From NCBI GenBank assembly GCA_964440805.1, contig CAYTTR010000008.1, forward strand, positions 1 through 64,000: DNA of 64,000 nucleotides, read 5' to 3'. Shown one piece after another: positions 51,116 to 59,613 of this stretch (position 1 is the first letter of the stretch; each line of letters starts with the position of its first letter). The notes below the pieces were generated by a model, which saw only the letters and a program-made list of their open reading frames with translations, made no database searches and had not been told where the DNA came from. Both the position numbers and the translations under genes were made by a program. Source of the stretch: CAYTTR01 sp964440805. GTDB lineage: Bacteria > Acidobacteriota > Aminicenantia > Aminicenantales > Aminicenantaceae.

Positions 51116-51407
51116 TATGGCCATAAAAACAGCTATTCGGTTGAGCAATCTCAATATCCTGGAGTTTCTTCCTCTTATCTCAGGAATCAACATTCAGGAA
51201 ATTGCTCCACCGGATAAATTTATTGGTAAGAGTTTGAGTGAACTTGACCTGAGAAATAAATATGGGATTCAAATAATAGCCATTAAAGAGCTTATTCCAG
51301 AGAAAACCACTTTTATTCCCAAGGCGGATTTTGTCATAAAAGATAGCGATATTCTGATAGTAATGGGGGAAGAAAAACAACTGGCCAAGCTCAATTCCAA
51401 GTCCTGA
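51112..51407 (+). pseudogene. Remnant of the KtrA/TrkA regulatory subunit (TrkA-C/RCK_C domain)
   Basis: From about 51118 the frame reads MAIKTAIRLSNLNILEFLPL, then GINIQEIAPPDKFIGKSLSELDLRNKYGIQIIAIKE and FVIKDSDILIVMGEEKQLAKL, a complete RCK_C domain with the family's usual lead-in. The NAD-binding RCK_N domain is missing: the sequence changes from KtrB to the end of KtrA at about 51112. Explained by one internal deletion removing the ktrB 3' part and ktrA 5' part. An expressed stand-alone TrkA-C protein from the upstream-open frame (ATG 50994) is a less likely alternative. Confidence 0.65.
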
Positions 51408-51415
51408 AATATTTT

Positions 51416-53764
51416 TTATAATTGTAATATTTTTTTAAGAATAGCTTCAGCAACCTGCTTAGCCATCCGGCCGCTTTCTTTGGCTGGCCCGACACAGGAA
51501 GGACAGCCTTCCTGACAAGGACAGCTCTGAATGGTTTTCAAAGAATGAGACAGGATTTCTTTTTCCAGGTCAAAAAGTGAAGGGCTTAAGCCGATTCCTC
51601 CGGGAAAGTTATCATATATGAAGATATTGGGTTCAAAATCTACATCTGAAAAGGGCCACTCTTCCTGGGCTGCGGATTTGGACCGGATATCTCTGGGAGG
51701 AAGGCTCTTGCCGGTGGTATTATCACCGATTGATACTCCCACATCATGTATATCGCACATCATGAAGAGAGGAGAGACATGGTGGAGACAGTAAGCCAGA
51801 CCAAAAAGGCCGTTTATTTTTTCTTCTGAAGAATAAGCAAGACTTTTAATGAGAGAAGAGGGAATGGTCAGCCAATAGGCTGTGGTATGCATCTCGTTTT
51901 GGGGAAGACTGAGCTCGCCTGAGCCCACGTTTTCCATAGTATGAAACTTGATTTTTTTAAATCCCACTACCTGGGTGGCCACGTGAACTTCTCCATGGAA
52001 TACTTGGCAGGAACCGATCTTTTTTTCCCTGAAGGAATCCAGAATTTTTATTTTGGTGTAATCGATGGCATCGGTGTAATAATCAACATCAGTCTTCTTG
52101 ACATAAGCCCTTCTCTGGAGAAAATTTAAGTTTTCCACAAAATACTGTTGACCTTCACAGAGATAGATGGCTTTGGGATGGAGAGTGGTCAAGGCAGATG
52201 AAAAATCAACTTCGGCAATAACCTTGGATTTATCTGTAATATCCACTACCACGAAGTTATCGGAGCTGATGCTTCTCAGGCTAACTCCGTCGGCAGGATA
52301 AGCATCAGAAGTCCAGAACCATTTTCCCTGGGAGTGGTGAAGCAATTTTTCTTCTTCCAGGAATCGAAGAATGTCTGATATATCGACTTGGCCGAATTTT
52401 TCACCGTCAACAAAAGGGAGCTCGAAAGCTGCACATTCGATATGGCTGATAAGAATAGACAGGTTATCCGGATTGATTAGAGCTCTTTCGGGATTTTTGG
52501 AGAAGAAATAATCCGGATGGTTAACGATAAATTGATCAAGAGGGGCACTAGAGGCAACCAGAACTGCGGCTGAAGCGCCGCTTTTGCGGCCGGCCCGGCC
52601 GGCTCTCTGCCAGGTGCTGGTGATTGTTCCCGGATAACCGGCCATAACTGTAGCATCGAGAGTGCCGATATCTATACCCAGCTCAAGCGCATTAGTGGAG
52701 ATAACGCCCCTGATTTTTCCCCCGCGCAGGTTTTTTTCTATCTCACGCCTTTTCGCAGGAAGATAGCCTCCGCGGTAACCTCGAACCAGCCCTTGTTGTG
52801 AAAGGGAGCGTTCGCTATCTTCCTTGAGGTAAGTCAGTAAAACTTCTGTTATTAACCGGCTCTGGGCAAAAACAATGGTCTGGAGATTTTTCCGGAGAAA
52901 AATGGAAGCTACTCGCCTGGTCTCATTTACATAAGAGCGTCTTATGCCCAGCTCCTGGTTGACCACTGGCGGATTGTAGAAGACGAAATATTTTTCTCCC
53001 TGAGGGGCTCCGTTTTCGTCAATCAAGCTCACCTCTTCTTCGATCATTTTTTCTGCCATTTCAACGGGATTGGAGATGGTGGCTGTGCAAAGAATAAACT
53101 TAGGTGAGGAGCCGTAGAAGCGGCAAATTCTCTTGAGCCGGCGAAGGATATTGGCCAGGTGACTGCCGAAAATTCCTCTATAGTTATGCAATTCATCTAT
53201 GACCACGTATTTCAAATTCTCAAAAAGTTTTATCCATTTGGTGTGATGGGGGAGAATGCCTGAATGAAGCATGTCGGGATTGGTCAAAATTATATGACCT
53301 CTGGCCCTGATGGCCTTTCTGGCATCCTGGGGCGTATCTCCGTCATAGGTGAAAATTCTTATTTCGCCGGGTAAAAGTTTGATGGTTTCGTCAAGCTCAG
53401 CTCTCTGATCTTGAGAAAGTGCCTTGGTGGGGAAAAGATAAACGGCCCGGCTTGAAGGGTCTTTTAGGATGGTATGGAGGACAGGAAGATTGTAACAAAG
53501 AGTTTTTCCGGAAGCGGTGGGAGTGACCACTACAATATTTTTTCCTTTGTTTGTGTTTTGCCAGGAAAGGTACTGGTGTGAGTAAAGGCGGGAAAAGCCC
53601 TTTTCCAGGAGAGCCTTGATCAGGGCAGGATGAACATCGGAAGGGTAATCAAGAGAACGCCCTTGTCTGGGAGGAATATGTTTTATGGCCCTAATGGAAC
53701 CGTGAGAAAGACTTGCTTTCTTAAGCTCCTGAAGCGCTTCTAAAAGACTCCAATGGTCTGACAT
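51416..53764 (-). CDS. mrfA: DEAD/DEAH-box helicase with C-terminal zinc domain (MrfA/YprA family)
   Basis: Predicted 3'-5' DNA helicase; the Bacillus homologue acts in mitomycin-lesion repair. 782 residues. Motifs: YSHQ near 62, Walker A VTPTASGKTLCYNLPVL near 79-95, DEAH-box as VVIDELHNYRG, SAT-like LCTATISNP, VFAQSRLITEVLL, TNALELGIDIGTLDATVMAGYPGT and QRAGRAGRKSGASAAVLV. The C-terminal DUF1998 region has the Cys cluster CPCQEGCPSCVGP near 750-762. Full length. Divergent from uvrA, a repair neighbour that fits. No mrfB exonuclease gene is adjacent. Confidence 0.85.
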   Translation of the reverse strand: MSDHWSLLEALQELKKASLSHGSIRAIKHIPPRQGRSLDYPSDVHPALIKALLEKGFSRLYSHQYLSWQNTNKGKNIVVVTPTASGKTLCYNLPVLHTILKDPSSRAVYLFPTKALSQDQRAELDETIKLLPGEIRIFTYDGDTPQDARKAIRARGHIILTNPDMLHSGILPHHTKWIKLFENLKYVVIDELHNYRGIFGSHLANILRRLKRICRFYGSSPKFILCTATISNPVEMAEKMIEEEVSLIDENGAPQGEKYFVFYNPPVVNQELGIRRSYVNETRRVASIFLRKNLQTIVFAQSRLITEVLLTYLKEDSERSLSQQGLVRGYRGGYLPAKRREIEKNLRGGKIRGVISTNALELGIDIGTLDATVMAGYPGTITSTWQRAGRAGRKSGASAAVLVASSAPLDQFIVNHPDYFFSKNPERALINPDNLSILISHIECAAFELPFVDGEKFGQVDISDILRFLEEEKLLHHSQGKWFWTSDAYPADGVSLRSISSDNFVVVDITDKSKVIAEVDFSSALTTLHPKAIYLCEGQQYFVENLNFLQRRAYVKKTDVDYYTDAIDYTKIKILDSFREKKIGSCQVFHGEVHVATQVVGFKKIKFHTMENVGSGELSLPQNEMHTTAYWLTIPSSLIKSLAYSSEEKINGLFGLAYCLHHVSPLFMMCDIHDVGVSIGDNTTGKSLPPRDIRSKSAAQEEWPFSDVDFEPNIFIYDNFPGGIGLSPSLFDLEKEILSHSLKTIQSCPCQEGCPSCVGPAKESGRMAKQVAEAILKKILQL

Positions 53765-53782
53765 TTTTGTTTAGCTGCTTCT

Positions 53783-53811
53783 ATCTTAAGATATTCAAAA
53801 TAGTTGGTCAA
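53783..53811 (-). promoter_or_regulatory. Promoter of the mrfA-like gene
   Basis: Minus strand TTGACC (53806-53811), 17-bp spacer, TAAGAT (53783-53788), 18 bp to ATG 53764. Confidence 0.5.
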
Positions 53812-53826
53812 CATTTCCCTCCTGTG

Positions 53827-53855
53827 TTGTGAATCTCTGAGTTTAAGATTAAAAT
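53827..53855 (+). promoter_or_regulatory. Promoter of uvrA
   Basis: TTGTGA (53827-53832), 17-bp spacer, TAAAAT (53850-53855), then 8 bp to ATG 53864. It excludes the longer frame opening at 53804. No obvious LexA-type palindrome overlaps it. Confidence 0.5.
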
Positions 53856-53863
53856 ACATTCTT

Positions 53864-56374
53864 ATGATTAATACCATCACGGTTAAAAAAGCAGCTCAGC
53901 ATAATCTAAAAAGAATTGATGTCAGTCTGCCGCGCCAGAAGCTGGTGGTTATAACCGGGCCCAGCGGATCGGGAAAATCATCCCTGGCCTTCGACACTCT
54001 CTTTGCTGAAGGGCAACGAAGATATATAGACTGCCTTTCTGCCTATGCCCGTCAGTATATTGAACAATTGGAAAAACCGGAAGTAGAGTCTATCCAGGGA
54101 CTTTCCCCCTCCATCTCTATTGACCAGAAAACCATATCTCCAAATCCCCGTTCAACAGTGGGAACCATTACCGAAATATATGATTTTTTAAGACTCCTTT
54201 TTGCCAGGGTGGGAATTCCTCATTGTTTTAGGTGCGGCCGGATAATAATGAAACAGAATCCGGATCAAATGAGAAAAAAAATTCTGGAAGAAACAGAAAG
54301 AGAAAAAATTAAAATCTTGTCTCCTGTGGTAAAAGGGAGAAAAGGAGAATATTCTCACCTTTTCCAGAGGCTTCGCCAGAAAGGTTTTCTGAGGGTGCGA
54401 GTCAATGGTCAATGGAAGGAGCTGGAAGAGGAGATAGTTCTGGAAAAAACCAGATCCCACAATATCGAAGTCCTGGTGGATGAATTGGTTGCCTCTGTCA
54501 AAAAAACAACCAGACTGGAAGAAGCTGTTAATATGGCCCTGGAGATGGCAGAGGGGGAAATGGTGATGGTCAGGGAAGATAATAGTGAGACTTACTACTC
54601 CCTCAGGCTTCATTGTCCTTACTGTGGGCTCAGTCTTCCAGAGGTTGAACCCAGGTCTTTTTCTTTCAACAGCCCTTATGGAGCCTGTTCTCGTTGTCAC
54701 GGAGTTGGGTTCGAAGGATTAACTGAGCAAAAAGATGATGTTCACTCAAAGGACACTCCCTGTTTCCGCTGCGGAGGGAGCCGCCTTAGAGAAGAAAGCC
54801 TGGCTGTTGATATTGACGGGAAAAATATTTATCAATGGAGCACTCTTCCTGTCGGTCAGTTAATAGATAGAATTTCCAAGCTAACCTTTTCATCAAGAAA
54901 TGAACATGTGGCTTCAAGAATCATCAAAGAAATATTGTCCCGTTCGCGGGTTATGAAAGATTTGGGGATGGATTATCTTGACCTGATGCGGCCCTCTTTT
55001 ACTCTTTCCGGGGGTGAAGCCCGGCGGGTCCGGCTGGCGGCTCAGGTAGGCTCAAGACTACGGGGAGTGCTTTATGTTCTTGATGAGCCCACTATTGGGC
55101 TTCACCAGAGGGATAACTCCCGGTTGATTTCCCTTTTAAGAGAGCTAAGGAATGAGGGAAATTCAATAATAGTGGTGGAGCATGATGAGCAGACTATTAG
55201 AGCGGCTGACTATATTCTTGATCTTGGACCCGGGGCCGGAGAAAAAGGCGGATGGGTGGTGGCTGAAGGAGAGGCAACCGAGGTTATCCAGCTTGGTGGT
55301 TCATTGACATCTCAGTACCTGAGGGGAGTGAAATCTATTTTGGTTCCTGTAAAAAGAAGAAAACCGCGAGGCTGGATTACTGTGGTTCAAGCTTCCGAGC
55401 ATAATTTGAAAAATATTGATGTCCCTATCCCCTTGGGAGTAATGACTGTTGTAACCGGAGTGTCTGGTTCAGGCAAGAGTACCTTAGTGTATGATATTAT
55501 TTACCGGGAATTCTTGAATCGTTTATCCGGGGCGCAAAGAAAAGCAGGGAAGCACCAGGATATAATAGGAGCAGAGAAAGTCGATAAAGTGGTATCAGTA
55601 AACCAGAATCCCATTGGACGAACTCCCCGCTCTAACCCTGCCACTTATACTGGAGTCTTTACTCACCTTCGGCAGCTATTTTCTATGACTCCGGAAGCCA
55701 GGATGAGGGGTTACAAGCCGGGAAGGTTCAGTTTCAATTTGCCGGGTGGCAGGTGTGAAGTTTGTCAGGGAGCAGGTGTTAAGAAAATCGAGATGCATTT
55801 CTTACCCGATGTCTTTATCACCTGTGATCGATGTCAGGGAAAGAGGTATAATAAAGAAACTCTATGTGTCCGGTACAAAGGCCGTAATATTGCTGAATAC
55901 CTGAGTTTTACTGTAGATAAAGCTTATGATGAGCTTAAAGCTCACCCAGCTCTCAAGAGGAAGTTGGGTTTTTTAAAGAATGTTGGATTGGGCTATTTGA
56001 GGCTTGGGCAGCCCGCTCCCACTCTTTCCGGAGGAGAAGCCCAGAGGGTCAAGCTCACTAAGGAGCTAAGCAGGAAAGGTACTGGGAAAACCCTTTACCT
56101 CCTGGATGAGCCTACAACCGGTCTTCATTTTGATGATGTCCAGAAACTCCTGGAAGTCCTTTCAGCCTTGGTTGATAGGGGAAATACTGTGCTTATAATT
56201 GAGCATCAACTTGATGTGATTAAGAGTTGTGACTACATTATTGATTTGGGACCGGAAGGAGGAGAAGAGGGAGGATGGATAGTGGCTCAAGGAAATCCTG
56301 AGGAAGTTTCTCAGGTGTCGACTTCTCACACTGGAAGTTTTTTAAGAAAGTCACTAACTAAGAAAAATATTTAG
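53864..56374 (+). CDS. uvrA: Excinuclease ABC subunit A, shortened form
   Basis: DNA-damage recognition ATPase of nucleotide excision repair. About 836 residues versus about 940 usual. First ABC half: GPSGSGKSSLAFDTLFAEGQRRY, the UvrB-interaction region with HCFRCGRII, zinc ligands CPYCGLSLPEVEPRSFSFNSPYGACSRC, signature TLSGGEARRVRLA and Walker B VLYVLDEPTIGLHQRD. Second half: GVSGSGKSTLVYDII, CEVCQGAGVKKIEMHFLPDVFITCDRCQG, TLSGGEAQRVKLTKEL and LYLLDEPTTGLHFDD. The missing part lies between GVGFEGL and CFRCGGSRLRE, where about 85 residues of the usual protein are reduced to about 15. Both ATPase sites intact. Its stop codon forms the first bases of R2 copy C. Confidence 0.93.
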   Translation: MINTITVKKAAQHNLKRIDVSLPRQKLVVITGPSGSGKSSLAFDTLFAEGQRRYIDCLSAYARQYIEQLEKPEVESIQGLSPSISIDQKTISPNPRSTVGTITEIYDFLRLLFARVGIPHCFRCGRIIMKQNPDQMRKKILEETEREKIKILSPVVKGRKGEYSHLFQRLRQKGFLRVRVNGQWKELEEEIVLEKTRSHNIEVLVDELVASVKKTTRLEEAVNMALEMAEGEMVMVREDNSETYYSLRLHCPYCGLSLPEVEPRSFSFNSPYGACSRCHGVGFEGLTEQKDDVHSKDTPCFRCGGSRLREESLAVDIDGKNIYQWSTLPVGQLIDRISKLTFSSRNEHVASRIIKEILSRSRVMKDLGMDYLDLMRPSFTLSGGEARRVRLAAQVGSRLRGVLYVLDEPTIGLHQRDNSRLISLLRELRNEGNSIIVVEHDEQTIRAADYILDLGPGAGEKGGWVVAEGEATEVIQLGGSLTSQYLRGVKSILVPVKRRKPRGWITVVQASEHNLKNIDVPIPLGVMTVVTGVSGSGKSTLVYDIIYREFLNRLSGAQRKAGKHQDIIGAEKVDKVVSVNQNPIGRTPRSNPATYTGVFTHLRQLFSMTPEARMRGYKPGRFSFNLPGGRCEVCQGAGVKKIEMHFLPDVFITCDRCQGKRYNKETLCVRYKGRNIAEYLSFTVDKAYDELKAHPALKRKLGFLKNVGLGYLRLGQPAPTLSGGEAQRVKLTKELSRKGTGKTLYLLDEPTTGLHFDDVQKLLEVLSALVDRGNTVLIIEHQLDVIKSCDYIIDLGPEGGEEGGWIVAQGNPEEVSQVSTSHTGSFLRKSLTKKNI

Positions 56375-56646
56375 CCTTGACTATTAATAAAAAAGGCCGA
56401 TAGTTATAATATATAATATAAAAAAGACCATGAATGACTTAAGAGAATTTCTCAAGGCATACATAGATGAAGTAAGTATATTAAACTTTGTTAATGTGCT
56501 TTATCTAAAAATCGGTTTTTTTACCCTTTGGGCGAGCCGATCTTGCCGCATTCGCTCCGCTACGGGGCACTTGTGGCAGAGGATCATAGCTGTGTGCTCT
56601 GTGCCTCGCATCTCCGGCAAGCTCGACTTGTGAATAATACAGGCTA
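56372..56646 (+). repeat. Element R2, copy C (full length)
   Basis: Termini TAGCCT (56372-56377) and AGGCTA (56641-56646) are perfect inverted partners. The internal stem TAAAAAAGGCCGAT (56388-56401) faces ATCGGTTTTTTTA (56511-56523), where two G-C pairs have become G-U. The GC-rich module contains cttgccg/cggcaag and acggggcac/gtgctctgt (two G-U). The open frame MNDLREFLKAYIDEV... spans it. The left end is the uvrA stop, the right end lies 19 bp before the holB ATG. Confidence 0.7.
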
Positions 56647-56664
56647 ATTATTTAATGGGTGTTT

Positions 56665-57645
56665 ATGTCTTTCAATGATATTGTAGGAAACGAAAGGGCC
56701 AAGGGAATTCTCAGCCGAGCTCTGGTTAGAGAGAGAATTCCCAACTCTCTTCTTATTTTTGGTCCCCGGGGAGTGGGCAAGAAAGAAACTGCCTTGGTGT
56801 TGGCTAAAGCCATGAATTGCTTGAACGGCCATCAAGATTCCTGCGAAAGATGTTCAGTTTGCCGGGCCATAAATGAGAAAAAATATCCGGATGTAATGGA
56901 GATTTTTCCCCAAGGAGATGTTATAAAGATCGAAGATATAAGGACCTTAAAGAAGATAGCCTATTTTAAACCAATGTCGGGCAGGAAAAGACTTTTTATC
57001 ATAGAACAAGCAGAAAAAATGAGAGACGAGGCAGCCAATACTTTGTTAAAAGTTCTGGAGGAACCGCCTGATTTTTCCCACATTATTCTATTGACAACAA
57101 CAATCCATCTTATCCTGCCTACCATAAAGTCCCGTTGTCAAATGGTTTCTTTCTCTTCTGTTCCCCGGGAGGCCATTCATAAATATTTATTGGAGAAAGG
57201 GCTGGAAAAAGAAAAAGCCAGGCTGATTTCTCTCCTTGTCCGGGGAAACTTTAAAAAAGCCATTGATTTTGACTGGGATGAAGCCCAGGCTTTACGGGAA
57301 AAATCATGGAATCTTTTTCACTCCTTGATCACCGGAAGTGATCTTTCTTCAAACCTTAAAAGCTTCTGGGTTTCCCGGAACAAATTAAGAGAAGATTTTG
57401 AAGCAGTGCTGGGAATTATGGCCTCTTTCTATAGGGATTTGTTAGTGATCAAAGAGAATGGGGAAAACAAACTCCTTATAAATTTCGATTATCAGGAAAA
57501 ACTAAAGAAAGTAACGGCAAAGTTTACCCGGAAGACCTTGATGGAGAAACTTAGCTGGATCGATGAGGCCTTGGAGGGGATAGAGAGGAACCTCAATCCT
57601 CAAATCATTGTCCATACATTTTTTTCTCATTTTACGAGGATATAA
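56665..57645 (+). CDS. holB: DNA polymerase III delta' subunit
   Basis: Clamp-loader stator subunit. About 326 residues: MSFNDIVGNERAKGILSRAL, P-loop position GPRGVGKKETA, zinc module CLNGHQDSCERCSVC, RLFIIEQAEKMRDEAANTLLKVLEEPP and LPTIKSRCQ (SRC motif). The longest frame begins GTG 56659, two codons upstream; ATG 56665 fits the family start. Followed by ricT 1 bp after its stop, the holB-yaaT order also known from Firmicutes. Confidence 0.88.
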   Translation: MSFNDIVGNERAKGILSRALVRERIPNSLLIFGPRGVGKKETALVLAKAMNCLNGHQDSCERCSVCRAINEKKYPDVMEIFPQGDVIKIEDIRTLKKIAYFKPMSGRKRLFIIEQAEKMRDEAANTLLKVLEEPPDFSHIILLTTTIHLILPTIKSRCQMVSFSSVPREAIHKYLLEKGLEKEKARLISLLVRGNFKKAIDFDWDEAQALREKSWNLFHSLITGSDLSSNLKSFWVSRNKLREDFEAVLGIMASFYRDLLVIKENGENKLLINFDYQEKLKKVTAKFTRKTLMEKLSWIDEALEGIERNLNPQIIVHTFFSHFTRI

Positions 57646-57646
57646 A

Positions 57647-58345
57647 ATGACTGAAATTGTTTATGTCCGGGTGGAGCAGTCAGGTAAAATCTGCCGGGCG
57701 TTGAAAGAAAATCATCAGCTTATGCCGGGAGATTTCTGTATTATAGAATCTCCTATTGGTGGAGAATTGGCTAAGGTTGTGGATACGCCGCGAAAAGTTG
57801 GGGAACATCTGAGAACAGGACAGGATGCTCTAAAAATAATCCGGAAAGCGACAGAAGAAGATCTGGAAAAATTCAGATGGCTTAAGTCCAAGGAGAAAAA
57901 AGCCTTTGACTTTTGTCTCGAGCGCATTAAAGAACGGAAGCTGCCCATGAAGCTGGTCAGAGTTAGGTATTTTTTTAACGAGAAAAAAGGAATTTTCTAT
58001 TATACTGCTGATGGCCGGATAGATTTCCGGGAGTTAGTGAAAGACCTGGCCAAAGAATTCAAAATGAGGATTGAAATGAGGCAGATTGGAGTCAGGGATG
58101 AAGCTAAAATGATTGGCGGGCTGGGAGTCTGCGGCCGAACCCTTTGTTGTTTCAGCTTTATGAAGTGTTTTGAGCCAGTCACCATTCAGAAGGCCAAGAA
58201 ACAGCATATTGTTATTAATCCTACCAAGATTTCCGGTTTATGCGGCCGGCTGATGTGTTGCTTAGCTTTTGAGGAAGATACCCTTGGCAGGATGTATTCA
58301 GAGGAAGAGAAAATAATAGAAGATAATTCTTTAATTCATGATTAG
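57647..58345 (+). CDS. ricT: PSP1-domain protein RicT (YaaT)
   Basis: In Bacillus, part of the RicAFT (Y) complex that binds 4Fe-4S clusters and aids RNase Y. About 232 residues: PSP1 domain with VRYFFNEKKGIFYYTADGRIDFRELV near 105-130, RIEMRQIGVRDEAKMIGGLGVCGRTLCC near 137-164 and KISGLCGRLMCCLAFE near 194-209. The paired CGRTLCC and CGRLMCC cysteines are the cluster ligands. ATG 57647 lies directly after the holB stop. RicA and RicF are not in the window. Confidence 0.9.
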   Translation: MTEIVYVRVEQSGKICRALKENHQLMPGDFCIIESPIGGELAKVVDTPRKVGEHLRTGQDALKIIRKATEEDLEKFRWLKSKEKKAFDFCLERIKERKLPMKLVRVRYFFNEKKGIFYYTADGRIDFRELVKDLAKEFKMRIEMRQIGVRDEAKMIGGLGVCGRTLCCFSFMKCFEPVTIQKAKKQHIVINPTKISGLCGRLMCCLAFEEDTLGRMYSEEEKIIEDNSLIHD

Positions 58346-58388
58346 CCTGGTTGTTTCTTTGGTTTTCCTTTGGAGAAGAGGGAATTTT

Positions 58389-59036
58389 TCAGGGTTGCTC
58401 TACTTTGAATTGAACCCTGCTGGAAACTGAAATCAGGGCACCTTCTTCTGAAAAGGCCTTGACCTGCCAGGAATATCTTTCACCAGCGGTCATTTTTTCT
58501 TTTACTTCTTGGGGGAGGGTAATAGAATTTTCTCTGGTTTCTGTACTCCACAGAAGTTCGTGATTGTAAATGTATACTCTATAAACCACGTTCTCGCCAA
58601 GACTGGTCCACCTGAATTCGGAAGGAATTGTTTTAATATCAATCACCGGGGAAATAAGGGTGATGGATTCTCCCCGGACCTGGTCTTCATTGATAAAAAA
58701 CCGGGGAGGAGATGGTCGGTAGAGGATACTCAGACCAATGGCTATTATCAAAACAAAGGCAGCAGAAGCTGCAGCGGCAGCCCATTGACGTGAAGTCAAA
58801 GCTCCGGTAAGCTGTTGCCTCCAAGAAGGTTTCTGGGTGGCTTCTTTATTATAAACGTCTTTAAATAGCCGAGCTCCTTCCTTTTTTATAACAGAAAAAA
58901 GTTCATCCCTTTCCAACAATTGTTCTGAACAATGTTGGCAATTAAAATAATGTTCTTCGAAAGTGTCTCTATCTGCTTGGCTTAGACGGTTGAGCAGATA
59001 ATCGTCTATCAAGTCTTCATAGATGCATTTTTTCAT
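58389..59036 (-). CDS. Probable anti-sigma factor with zinc-finger domain
   Basis: 215 residues. The N-terminal cytosolic domain has the zf-HC2/ZAS pattern: EDLIDDYLLNRLSQADRDTFEEHYFNCQHCSEQL with HX3CX2C. One membrane helix (about 83-106) follows, then a periplasmic beta-rich domain with FRWTSLGENVVYRVYIYN and GERYSWQVKAF, resembling a fibronectin-like fold. It lies 68 bp downstream of a sigma factor gene on the same strand, so it is likely that factor's regulator. Confidence 0.78.
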   Translation of the reverse strand: MKKCIYEDLIDDYLLNRLSQADRDTFEEHYFNCQHCSEQLLERDELFSVIKKEGARLFKDVYNKEATQKPSWRQQLTGALTSRQWAAAAASAAFVLIIAIGLSILYRPSPPRFFINEDQVRGESITLISPVIDIKTIPSEFRWTSLGENVVYRVYIYNHELLWSTETRENSITLPQEVKEKMTAGERYSWQVKAFSEEGALISVSSRVQFKVEQP

Positions 59037-59104
59037 CGACCCTGCCTTTCTTTATTTACTCAATATTTTAGTCGAAGAACATGACAATAATACGGAAAAA
59101 AATA

Positions 59105-59605
59105 TCATTTTTTTATCATTTTTTTTAGTACATCCCGGGCATAATAAATCCTTTCACCGACTTTCCTGGGAGATATTCCTATTTTTTGAGCTATTTCTTC
59201 ATAAGTAAGCTCCCTGTAATAATAGAGATATATAAGTTCTTTATGTTGCGGTTTTAACTTTTGAATTGCTTTAGCGATTTTAGCGGCCCGTTCTTTGTTG
59301 TCTATATATTCATCAGGAGTGAGAAAAGGGTCGGGTTCCGGGGCATGTCTAATAATCTTTCTTTTTTCTCTGATAAAATCGATAATTCTTCGGGTGGTGA
59401 TGGTATAGATAAAGGTCCCCAGGGAAGATTCTCCCTTGAAGTCTCCATTTTGAATTTTTTCAATCACATTGGTCATTATTTCTGCCACTACATCCTCCCA
59501 ATCAGGTGTCCAAGTGCCCAGGGATTTTCTGACACGGAAAGTGACCAAAGGTTTATACCTGGTGATGATGGCCTCAAGGTCATAATCGACAGCGGGTTTA
59601 TTCAC
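59105..59605 (-). CDS. ECF-type sigma-70 factor
   Basis: 166 residues with region 2 (DVVAEIMTNVIEKIQNGDFKGESSLGTFIYTITTRRIIDFIREKRK near 39-85) and region 4 (LKPQHKELIYLYYYRELTYEEIAQKIGISPRKVGERIYYARDVLKKM near 117-163), no region 3, hence ECF type. GTG 59605 lies 8 bp after a near-consensus housekeeping promoter, without Shine-Dalgarno. Paired with a membrane anti-sigma factor; the stimulus is not identifiable. Confidence 0.85.
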   Translation of the reverse strand: MNKPAVDYDLEAIITRYKPLVTFRVRKSLGTWTPDWEDVVAEIMTNVIEKIQNGDFKGESSLGTFIYTITTRRIIDFIREKRKIIRHAPEPDPFLTPDEYIDNKERAAKIAKAIQKLKPQHKELIYLYYYRELTYEEIAQKIGISPRKVGERIYYARDVLKKMIKK

Positions 59606-59613
59606 TTCGCATT

